A stretch of 64,000 nt of DNA from Sporomusa ovata DSM 2662 (GTDB lineage: Bacteria; Bacillota; Negativicutes; Sporomusales; Sporomusaceae), in the NCBI RefSeq assembly GCF_000445445.1, contig NZ_ASXP01000004.1, forward strand, positions 124,001 to 188,000. The letters run 5' to 3'. Both the position numbers and the translations under genes were made by a program. The notes under the pieces were generated by a model that saw nothing but the letters and a program-made list of their open reading frames with translations, was not told where the DNA came from and made no database searches. Every line of letters begins with the position of its first letter. Position 1 is the first letter of the stretch. Below are positions 49,036-55,696 of this stretch, in pieces.

Positions 49036-49740
49036 GTGACTTATAGTATTAAGCTAGACGCTTTCGAGGGGCCATTAGCCCTATTGATGCATCTGATTGA
49101 AAAAAATCAGGTGGATATCTATGATATTCCCATAGCCACAATAACTGAGCAATACTTAGATTATCTTAAGGCCATGGAACAGTTTAGCATTGATGTGGCC
49201 AGCGAATTTTTGGTTATGGCAGCTACTCTGTTACAGATAAAATCGCGGATGCTATTACCACGTCCAGTTGTTTTAGAAGCAACCGAAGAAGGTATTGATC
49301 CACGGCAAGAACTAGTCGAACGATTAATTGAATACCGTAAATTCAAACAAATTTCATTACTGCTTACTAAATTAGGGCACGAGCGGGAACAGTATGTTAC
49401 CCGATTTCCTCAGGAATTTGCCAAGCAATTCCCGCTGCCAGAAGGACTTTGCCTTGACGATCTCCTGAAGGCATTTGCAGCACTATGGGAAAGTTCTATC
49501 CCCGAATTCGCCGAAATTGCCCCTGAACAAATTAGCGTTAAAGATAAAATGCAAGATATTATTACCCTCTTACGAAATAACAATGGGCAGTTGGAATTTA
49601 ACCGGACTATTATCCGGACAGGTTCCCGCTCGGAATTTATTGCTGCCTTTTTGGCGTTACTGGAACTAATCCGCTTAAAACAGATAGTTATTTATCAGCA
49701 GAAGCCGTTTGCACCTATTGGCCTTACATTAAAGGAGTGA
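49036..49740 (+). CDS. scpA: segregation and condensation protein A
   Basis: A 234-residue kleisin: 'YSIKLDAFEGPLALLMHLIEKNQVDIYDIPIATITEQYLDYL' (in parts), 'ASEFLVMAATLLQIKSRMLLP', and a C-terminal winged helix 'FIAAFLALLELIRLKQIVIYQ' (in parts). It bridges SMC heads in the condensin complex. GTG start at 49036 immediately after trpS; no strong SD, so coupling to trpS translation is likely. Confidence 0.95.
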   Translation: MTYSIKLDAFEGPLALLMHLIEKNQVDIYDIPIATITEQYLDYLKAMEQFSIDVASEFLVMAATLLQIKSRMLLPRPVVLEATEEGIDPRQELVERLIEYRKFKQISLLLTKLGHEREQYVTRFPQEFAKQFPLPEGLCLDDLLKAFAALWESSIPEFAEIAPEQISVKDKMQDIITLLRNNNGQLEFNRTIIRTGSRSEFIAAFLALLELIRLKQIVIYQQKPFAPIGLTLKE

Positions 49741-49750
49741 CAGGAAGAAT

Positions 49751-50281
49751 ATGTCGAACCGGCATTTGTGGGGAGCCATTGAGGCGCTATTGTTTGCTAG
49801 CGGGCAACCGCTTCCACCAGAGAAAATTGCCGGGATACTCAACATTTCTATTGAGCTTGTCCATACACTAACTAGTGACATGGCAGCCTCAATGGCTGAT
49901 GAAAAACGGGGCTTAACGATTGTTGAGGTAGCAGGTGGATATCAACTATGTACCAAGCCTATTTGGTTTTCTGTTGTCAATAAATTGGCTGAAATACAAG
50001 ACAGCAGGTTGTCGGCAGCTGCATTGGAAACACTGGCAATTGTGGCTTTTAAGCAGCCTGTAACCAGACAGGAGATTGAAGGCATTCGTGGTGTTAACGC
50101 CGATAGAGTAATTGCAACCTTGCTTGACCGTTTTCTCATTAAAGAAATCGGTCGAAAAGAGGCAGTAGGACGTCCGATTTTATATGGCACTACTAATGAA
50201 TTTTTGCAATGCTTTGGGTTGAAAAGTCTGGATGATTTGCCGGCTATTGCCAGCCTATTACCTACTGCCACTGAACAATAA
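49751..50281 (+). CDS. scpB: segregation and condensation protein B
   Basis: A 176-residue ScpB with tandem winged helices: 'WGAIEALLFASGQPLPPEKIAGIL' (in parts), 'ALETLAIVAFKQPVTRQEIEGIRGVNADRVIATLLDR' (in parts), 'EIGRKEAVGRPILYGTTNEFL' (in parts). It dimerises and binds ScpA in the SMC complex. It is the last gene of the core block; the accessory region begins after it. Confidence 0.95.
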   Translation: MSNRHLWGAIEALLFASGQPLPPEKIAGILNISIELVHTLTSDMAASMADEKRGLTIVEVAGGYQLCTKPIWFSVVNKLAEIQDSRLSAAALETLAIVAFKQPVTRQEIEGIRGVNADRVIATLLDRFLIKEIGRKEAVGRPILYGTTNEFLQCFGLKSLDDLPAIASLLPTATEQ

Positions 50282-50790
50282 GAAAAATGCTACGCGTTCT
50301 TTGGATTTGCATGAATCTTATTGTTGAGTCAATGGAGCACAACGGGATGTTACTTTTGACATTACCCCAAAGTAACAAAAAGCCTAGGCCTTAAGCGTCT
50401 AAAAGCTGAAAAGCCGGGCGATTGAATTCCCAATGTTTCAGCCTTGCTGAAACAAGTTCATTGGTATTGGGCTTTAGCCTACGACGAAGCAAAGCGCATG
50501 TGTAGGGTATAAAAACCTCGCATGCGCTTTTGATTTCACTTATCCGGTTGCAAGGAAGGTGGCTGGAAGTGCGGATAGGGAACCTTTATGACGTTTTGGG
50601 CGGATGTGGATTTTCCGGCAAGGCCGTAGGATGGTTCGGCTAGAATACCGCCCTATTGAAAGATATAACAACTTATAGTATTATTAAGTCTAAATAGCCT
50701 GAAAAAAGGGTCAAGGACGCTGCAAAGCTCTCCGGCGAAAGACCGTGAAAGGGCAAAGGCAAAAGTTGTAGTATATCCGGGAACGGCGGG
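50282..50790 (+). other. gene-free structured stretch of about 500 bases between scpB and the LuxR gene
   Basis: No convincing gene. A 35-codon ORF from the ATG at 50287 has no SD and ends in a low-value sequence. Hairpins seen: gtttcagc/gctgaaac (50435-50442/50446-50453), a strong terminator at 50491-50530, a stem cttatccg/cggatagg (about 50539-50575), and gggcgg/ccgccc enclosing a ccggc/gccg hairpin (about 50598-50665). The last 90 bases have purine-rich single-stranded patches and GNRA-type loops (gct-gcaa-agc). I cannot fit it to a known riboswitch class. It may be a leader RNA of the LuxR gene. Confidence 0.45.
50491..50534 (+). terminator. strong hairpin, probable terminator of the scpAB transcript
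   Basis: A perfect 10-bp stem (aaagcgcatg at 50491-50500, catgcgcttt at 50521-50530) with an additional inner agg/cct pairing, followed by a short T-rich tail. It lies 210 bases after scpB. Confidence 0.7.
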
Positions 50791-52239
50791 GTGGTATTGT
50801 TGGCGGACGGTGAAAGCGGCAAAAGTTTTTTTCCCATAGATAAATTGGATCAGCGCCAGCTATCCGTAATTATGTTTTCTCTGTTCTCCTCCTGGCAGCT
50901 GGCCTTTCTTTTTGAAGGGCAGGTTTTGTACGCTCTGGCCAGCAGCTTCGGGATTGATGCGCGCAACCTGATCTTTGGCGCTATCGCCGCTCTTTTAGCG
51001 GGGTTGTCTTTCTGGGGATTTATCATCAAGACCAGTCAGGCAGCTAAGTGGCTAATGTTGTTTTCTTTTGCTTTTTTCATACCGGCTACCGGTGTATTTT
51101 TTTTCTACCCTTCCATCCTCTGGCAGGCGGCTTTGTTTTTCAGTTCCTTTTTGGCCGGGGGGTGTGTAGCGGTCTGGGGCTTTTTTTATAAAAGCTGCAC
51201 GCCGCCCCACGAGCGGCTGAAAACCGCCGCGGAAGTGCTGATTTATTCCAACATGCTCATGATTTTTATCAATATGACCGCCATCCATCTGTCGCTTTAC
51301 TCCGGTCTGAGTCTGTCCATGCTCATGCTGGGCGGTGCATTGCTGCTTGCATTTCAACTTCCCGCCGATGACCGGGTCACGCCGCCTGGTAAGGCCAAAA
51401 TGGCGGTCAGTGTTGCCAAGCCCCTGGCTTTATTATGCTTATTTATTACGGTCATCACCATCAACTCAGGTCTGATGTATCAAGTGATCAACCCCGCCTT
51501 TGCCCACCACCGGTGGCTGGTGAGCTGGTATTGGGCCGTCCCGTATATTGTTGCTCTTTATGTCATGAAGAACCTGCGGCGGCAAGCGAACCGAACCTAC
51601 ATCCTTTATGTCGCCATCGCTATGATCGGCTTTGCTTTCATCAGCTTTATGACCGTCGACCGTTCGACGGGCAGTTACCTGCTGGTCAATACCCTGATGC
51701 TGGGCGCCTGCGGAATATACGATTTGTTCTGGTGGAGCATTCTCGGTGAAATGCTGGATTTTGCGCAAAATCCAGCAAAAATCTTTGGGGTGGGGCTTTC
51801 TGCCAATGTGCTGGGCGTATTGCTGGGCGGACTGATCGGCAACGCCATTACCGTATCCGCCTTACCCAGTCACAACTCTTCGGCGCTGGCTTTGGCTGTA
51901 GTCTGCGTCACACTGGTCATCCTTCCCCCGCTTCATAAACATCTTTCCGTTCTGTTAAAAGACCACGCTTATTTGACCGTACTTCCGGAAATGCCGTCGG
52001 AGCCGCAAAGCAGTATGGCCAATAGTAATGTGCTGCTGGGACGGCTCACGGATAGGGAAAAAGAAATTGCGGCTCTGCTCCTCCAAGGAAAAACTTACCG
52101 GATTATTGCCGGGGAATTAGCTTTAAGTGAAAATACGGTTAAAACGCATATCAAAAACATTTATGCCAAATATGAAATTCAAAGCCGGGCTCAACTTATA
52201 AAGCTTATGCTGGAAGATCAATATCCCGCGCAGAAGTAA
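50791..52239 (+). CDS. membrane-bound LuxR-type transcriptional regulator
   Basis: A 482-residue fusion of about 12 hydrophobic helices (residues 25-390, MFS-like) and a C-terminal LuxR/FixJ helix-turn-helix ('RLTDREKEIAALLLQGKTYRIIAGELALSENTVKTHIKNIYAKYEI', in parts; about residues 418-465). Such proteins have a transporter-like sensor and a cytoplasmic DNA-binding domain; no response-regulator receiver is present. GTG 50791 is used, but TTG 50797 or 50800 fit the 'ggcgggg' SD better. It stands alone, with a terminator after it, and is well placed to control the following operon. GC content is visibly higher than upstream genes. Confidence 0.85.
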   Translation: MVLLADGESGKSFFPIDKLDQRQLSVIMFSLFSSWQLAFLFEGQVLYALASSFGIDARNLIFGAIAALLAGLSFWGFIIKTSQAAKWLMLFSFAFFIPATGVFFFYPSILWQAALFFSSFLAGGCVAVWGFFYKSCTPPHERLKTAAEVLIYSNMLMIFINMTAIHLSLYSGLSLSMLMLGGALLLAFQLPADDRVTPPGKAKMAVSVAKPLALLCLFITVITINSGLMYQVINPAFAHHRWLVSWYWAVPYIVALYVMKNLRRQANRTYILYVAIAMIGFAFISFMTVDRSTGSYLLVNTLMLGACGIYDLFWWSILGEMLDFAQNPAKIFGVGLSANVLGVLLGGLIGNAITVSALPSHNSSALALAVVCVTLVILPPLHKHLSVLLKDHAYLTVLPEMPSEPQSSMANSNVLLGRLTDREKEIAALLLQGKTYRIIAGELALSENTVKTHIKNIYAKYEIQSRAQLIKLMLEDQYPAQK

Positions 52240-52273
52240 CCGAAACCCCCTCTGAAAATGGCATTTCAGCCCT

Positions 52274-52300
52274 CCTCACCCGAAAAGGTGAGGTTTTTTT
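52274..52300 (+). terminator. terminator after the LuxR gene
   Basis: A 7-bp stem (cctcacc / ggtgagg), cgaaaa loop and T7 run. Confidence 0.9.
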
Positions 52301-52326
52301 GCGGTCATCACCCATTCAGGTGACTA

Positions 52327-52353
52327 TTGTTGGTCCGGGAAGTCCGATATAAT
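52327..52353 (+). promoter_or_regulatory. candidate promoter of the accessory operon
   Basis: A perfect TATAAT at 52348-52353 is preceded by TTGTTG at 52327-52332 with short 15-base spacing, a hint that an activator (perhaps the adjacent LuxR protein) is needed. It lies about 33 bases before the first start codon of the operon. Confidence 0.45.
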
Positions 52354-52385
52354 AAATGGCATAAGACTACGGAAGAGGGGTGTTA

Positions 52386-52919
52386 GTGCTGAAAGCGATC
52401 AGATGGAGGACCTGTTTGCTGATTACAGCGACCGGCTTAGGTTTCCTGGTTTCCCTGCTTATTCTCATGCTGGACGGTGTTATCCCTGCCTTTCACCCGA
52501 AAATGTTTTTGGGCGTTGTAATATGCGCGACACTGTTTTTCGCTATCCTGTCAATGCAGGAGTATAAAAAGCTGAGAATCGCAGAACTGATTATCGAAAA
52601 CCAAATCCTGCATATTCAGTCTGCCATCATCGGCGCCGGCGTCTGCGGACCTGACGGCGCGTCATCAACCGGCGGCATAGAGGTTTTTATCTCCTGCTTC
52701 GGCATTTTGCTGGATAGCAAAATTATCAAGTTCAACCTGGACGGGATTTATCTGAAAGGCGTGGAAATCGGGCGTGAATACATGTGCCTCATTTACGGTA
52801 CAAAATTCAGCACGCAAAAAACGCGTATTCTCTACATGGCGCCGGATAGCCGTGAATTGAAAAGAATCGTCGAAAAATTTCGCTATGAGACAGGCGTAGT
52901 TCCCGTAATAACAGACTGA
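52386..52919 (+). CDS. unknown membrane protein, first gene of the accessory operon
   Basis: A 177-residue protein with two N-terminal membrane helices ('CLLITATGLGFLVSLLILML', 'MFLGVVICATLFFAILSM') and a cytoplasmic or extracytoplasmic beta-rich domain that resembles PH-like (bPH) domains in layout: 'ELIIENQILHIQSAIIG', 'IIKFNLDGIYLKGVEIG', 'TRILYMAPDSRELKRIVEKF'. I do not recognise a family. GTG 52386 is 6 bases after 'agagggg'; GTG 52380 overlaps that SD. It is 23 bases from the next gene. Confidence 0.7.
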   Translation: MLKAIRWRTCLLITATGLGFLVSLLILMLDGVIPAFHPKMFLGVVICATLFFAILSMQEYKKLRIAELIIENQILHIQSAIIGAGVCGPDGASSTGGIEVFISCFGILLDSKIIKFNLDGIYLKGVEIGREYMCLIYGTKFSTQKTRILYMAPDSRELKRIVEKFRYETGVVPVITD

Positions 52920-52942
52920 AATGAATATTAGGAGGGATTAGT

Positions 52943-53602
52943 ATGCAATGCCCGCATTGCGGCGAGACCTGCCCGGAGAATGAGCACTTTTGTACATTCT
53001 GCGGCGGCCGACTAAAACCAGAATCGCCAACTTCTTCAAAGTTTAAGGCCCGCCCTGTCGGGTTTTCATCTAGAATAAACGATCCGGCCTTCGCCCGGTA
53101 TGTCAGGCACACCAACCTTTGGTCGGCCATCTTTGCCGGTATGCTGGCTGTTGCGGCCATTATCGGCTTTACCATTGCTGGCGAGGTCGGCTCGGAAATG
53201 GAAAATCCCGAATCAATGTTCATCGGACTTGGAATTGGCGGCATGTTTCTGGTCATAGCTCTGCTGCAGATTATGGGGAGAAAGAAGAGCAGAACCTGGG
53301 ACGGGACGGTAGTGAACAAAGAGATCAACTATGGGAGAGACAAAAACGGGCGAGATTACACGGAATACGTTGTTGTGGTCGAGGATGAGCGCGGAAAAAA
53401 GTATTGCAGTATAGTAAAAGACGACGACACTCGATACAACTATTTCCAAATTGGAGACCGGCTGCGACATCATGCCGGACTGAACTCCTATGAGAAATAC
53501 GACAAGTCGCAGGACAGCGTCATTTTCTGCAACGCCTGCGGGGACATCTGGGATATTGAGGAGGACGTGTGTCCCCGGTGTAAATGCCCGTTGCTGAAAT
53601 AG
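52943..53602 (+). CDS. membrane protein with N- and C-terminal zinc ribbons
   Basis: A 219-residue protein. It starts with a zinc ribbon (CPHC-x11-CTFC, residues 3-20), then a linker, two membrane helices ('LWSAIFAGMLAVAAIIGFTI', 'SMFIGLGIGGMFLVIALLQI'), a beta-rich domain ('TWDGTVVNKEINYG', 'YTEYVVVVEDERGKKYCSIVKDDD' in parts) and a second ribbon near the C-terminus (CNAC-x12-CPRC). Both ribbons are on the cytoplasmic side if the two helices form a hairpin. Function unknown. SD 'aggaggg' precedes the ATG. Confidence 0.78.
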   Translation: MQCPHCGETCPENEHFCTFCGGRLKPESPTSSKFKARPVGFSSRINDPAFARYVRHTNLWSAIFAGMLAVAAIIGFTIAGEVGSEMENPESMFIGLGIGGMFLVIALLQIMGRKKSRTWDGTVVNKEINYGRDKNGRDYTEYVVVVEDERGKKYCSIVKDDDTRYNYFQIGDRLRHHAGLNSYEKYDKSQDSVIFCNACGDIWDIEEDVCPRCKCPLLK

Positions 53603-53644
53603 GACCTGGAAGTCGAAAAAAATTTAAGTAAAAAGGGGAAAAAT

Positions 53645-53713
53645 ATGGACTACATACTCAATGGTGCGCCGCAGTTTCCGTATTTTCAAATTGAGACGGT
53701 CAAAGGCCTATGA
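53645..53713 (+). CDS. 22-residue ORF coupled to the next zinc-ribbon gene
   Basis: ATG 53645 follows 'aaaagggg'; the peptide 'MDYILNGAPQFPYFQIETVK' plus GL ends at a TGA that overlaps the next ATG (ATGA). It may be a leader peptide for translational coupling. The start also resembles the first strand of AIM24-type proteins, so it could be the stub of a truncated gene. The following gene has no strong SD of its own, which favours coupling. Confidence 0.4.
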   Translation: MDYILNGAPQFPYFQIETVKGL

Positions 53714-54528
53714 AACAGCGATTTTGTAAAAAATGCGGAGAAAAAGCGCCGGGCAAGACCTTGTTCTGCGAAGCATGCGGAACCCGGCTGGCCCTGACAG
53801 CAACAGCGGAGGTCAAGGACGATGCTCCGCCGGAAGAGAAGCACAGCGTATATGCGGAACCCGATTTGCCGGAAAATATGCCGGAAGCGTCCGCTCTTGC
53901 CATGAGCCCCGGCATCCGGCAGGATCAGCACGGAACATACCGCTGGCTGGTGGAAATCAATTTGCTTAAAGACAGTACCATTCCTTTAACAGTATGGAAA
54001 ATTTTACTGCTGTGCGGTCTGCTCCCACTGGTTTTAATGATAATTCTGGCCATTGTCGAGGGAAATCTGACTGAAAACCTGGTCTCTATTTTTAGTCTGT
54101 TCGGGCTGGTAGCCGCTATTATGACTGCGTTGGTCGCCATTGGCTACTATCTGGTCTTCATCCCCATCCGGGGTGTCCGCTATCCCGTGGTTTTCGAGAT
54201 GGACAAAAAAGGAATCAGCCATATTCAAATGCCCAAGAAGCAGGATAATACAGAATTGCTGGCTTGGCTGGGCATCCTGGCAGGCGCTTTGGCAGGCAAC
54301 CCCACCGTGGTGGGCGCCAATCTGCTGGCGACGTCGCGAAAACAGCTTTATACTGAATTTAATAAAGTGCTGAAGATCCAGGTGGACCGTCGGAAGAAGA
54401 TTATAAAGCTGATTGCCTCCGACATGACCCGCAACCTGATCTACTCTTCCCAGGAGGATTTTGAATTTGTGCAGGAGTGGATTCTGAAACATTGCTGCCG
54501 GGACGGCGTTACGGTGAAATACAGGTGA
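53710..54528 (+). CDS. zinc-ribbon membrane protein
   Basis: A 272-residue protein with an N-terminal zinc ribbon (CKKC-x11-CEAC, residues 6-23), an acidic Pro-rich linker, two membrane helices ('WKILLLCGLLPLVLMIILAI', 'LVSIFSLFGLVAAIMTALVAIGYYLVF' in parts) and a cytoplasmic beta-rich domain ('FEMDKKGISHI' ... 'LYTEFNKVLKIQVDRRKKIIKLI', in parts) that looks PH-like. A short hydrophobic stretch 'LLAWLGILAGALAGN' interrupts it. No family recognised. It overlaps the 22-residue ORF by 4 bases and lacks an independent SD. Confidence 0.75.
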   Translation: MKQRFCKKCGEKAPGKTLFCEACGTRLALTATAEVKDDAPPEEKHSVYAEPDLPENMPEASALAMSPGIRQDQHGTYRWLVEINLLKDSTIPLTVWKILLLCGLLPLVLMIILAIVEGNLTENLVSIFSLFGLVAAIMTALVAIGYYLVFIPIRGVRYPVVFEMDKKGISHIQMPKKQDNTELLAWLGILAGALAGNPTVVGANLLATSRKQLYTEFNKVLKIQVDRRKKIIKLIASDMTRNLIYSSQEDFEFVQEWILKHCCRDGVTVKYR

Positions 54529-54573
54529 GTGATCCGGCGACGGTATTTAAAAAGGAGGGACATCAATAAGAAG

Positions 54574-55143
54574 ATGAGTACATTTACGACAAATGAAACG
54601 CCCCGTTGGAAAACAGCCCTGAATATGGTGATAAATCCCGGTGAGGTGGTAAAAAGTCAAATGTCCAGGGTGCCGTGGCCTTTTTCCATCCTTGTATCCG
54701 GTCTGTCCTTTGCCTTGTTTTTTCTGCAAACGGGTCTGGACATGCTGCGTTCAGGCCAGATTGAAATGGTGTCGGTTGTTTTTATTACCTTGCTGGGTCT
54801 TCTCTACGGCACGGCCGGCATTGCCCTTCTTGCCGTGCTGGTATGGGCGTTATCCCAGGCCGGAGAGCGGGGGTACAATATTGGCTGGGCTATTTCCGCC
54901 TTTGCCCTGGGCTATTCTGCCACGCTGGTTTATGCGTTGACCGGGATCCTGTTCTCGGTAGCTTTGGGCTGGAAAACAGCCGTGGCCTTTGGCGTTACCG
55001 GGGTTTTATGGGCTTTGCGACCCACTTTGTTTACGATTAAACAGATGTCGGGTGACCGGACGGCTTTCAGTGTGGCCATGTCCACTCTCTGCGGGGCCAT
55101 ACTGCTGCTGGGATGGTCTTTGCTGGGCCGCTTAGCCGGTTAA
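54574..55143 (+). CDS. Yip1-like five-helix membrane protein
   Basis: A 189-residue protein. After 'TPRWKTALNMVINPGEVVK', a segment like the Yip1/DUF1282 opening ('...xxPxxxF'), there are five hydrophobic helices. The layout suits the YIP1 family of membrane proteins, of unknown role in bacteria. The SD 'aaaggaggg' lies 14 bases before ATG 54574, longer than usual; the frame is open to 54529 without a better start. In the operon it joins other zinc-ribbon/membrane genes, and zinc-ribbon plus Yip1 pairs are common in Bacillota. Confidence 0.65.
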   Translation: MSTFTTNETPRWKTALNMVINPGEVVKSQMSRVPWPFSILVSGLSFALFFLQTGLDMLRSGQIEMVSVVFITLLGLLYGTAGIALLAVLVWALSQAGERGYNIGWAISAFALGYSATLVYALTGILFSVALGWKTAVAFGVTGVLWALRPTLFTIKQMSGDRTAFSVAMSTLCGAILLLGWSLLGRLAG

Positions 55144-55182
55144 GATAGTGCTAAATCAAAGATATTCGGGAGGCTGATGCGC

Positions 55183-55677
55183 ATGGAGACGCAACTTGGC
55201 TATGCTGGTACTTCGATTCGAAAAAAAACGGCCTTTTGGCCGTCTTACCTGTGCTTTACGGTATTTGGCGTATTGATTCCCTTCAGTAAATCTGATGTAC
55301 AGGCGGTTAATGTATTACTATCTGTTCTGCTGGCGCTGGCCGTGGGGCTGCTGGCCGTGAAGCTGCAGATTACCCTGTTTAACAGCGGCAATCCAGCCTT
55401 ACGGTTGGAAACTGCCGGTCAATTCGCTCCTGAAGCGGTGAGCGCCGGTATGGTATTTATGATCCCTTTTACAGTTCTGGCCGTTTTAGCCCGGTTGTTA
55501 TTAAACTGGGATGCAGTGATGCCGTTCGCTTCGGCGGCCATTATGACAGCCGCCGCCACGGCCGGCGCTGAAGTGATGAAAAAAGGCGCCCAGGGCATCA
55601 AAAACGTGCTGATACCCTCGGGCCTGGCGTTTGTGCTTTCCACCGGCTGGATGATGCTGGTGGCAATGCTGCCGTAA
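55183..55677 (+). CDS. unknown four-helix membrane protein
   Basis: A 164-residue protein with about four hydrophobic segments ('YLCFTVFGVLIPF', 'NVLLSVLLALAVGLLAVKLQI', 'AVSAGMVFMIPFTVLAVLARLLL', 'GLAFVLSTGWMMLVAML' in parts) and the motif 'TAAATAGAEVMKKGAQG'. No family recognised. ATG 55183 is 9 bases from 'gggagg'; ATG 55177 is only 3. It ends 19 bases before the large repeat-protein gene and may help export or anchor it (inference from context only). Confidence 0.7.
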   Translation: METQLGYAGTSIRKKTAFWPSYLCFTVFGVLIPFSKSDVQAVNVLLSVLLALAVGLLAVKLQITLFNSGNPALRLETAGQFAPEAVSAGMVFMIPFTVLAVLARLLLNWDAVMPFASAAIMTAAATAGAEVMKKGAQGIKNVLIPSGLAFVLSTGWMMLVAMLP

Positions 55678-55696
55678 AGATGAAGGGGGGAGAAGT

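Noticed and set aside
50690..50790. c-di-GMP-I riboswitch before the LuxR gene
   Set aside because: Fragments such as gacgc-tgcaaagc resemble GEMM, but the required CAGGGCAAACC and the paired GNRA/receptor order are not present.
52807..53328. A 173-codon minus-strand ORF opposite the first zinc-ribbon genes
   Set aside because: No SD, no recognisable domain, and it opposes two + strand genes with SDs and zinc-ribbon motifs.
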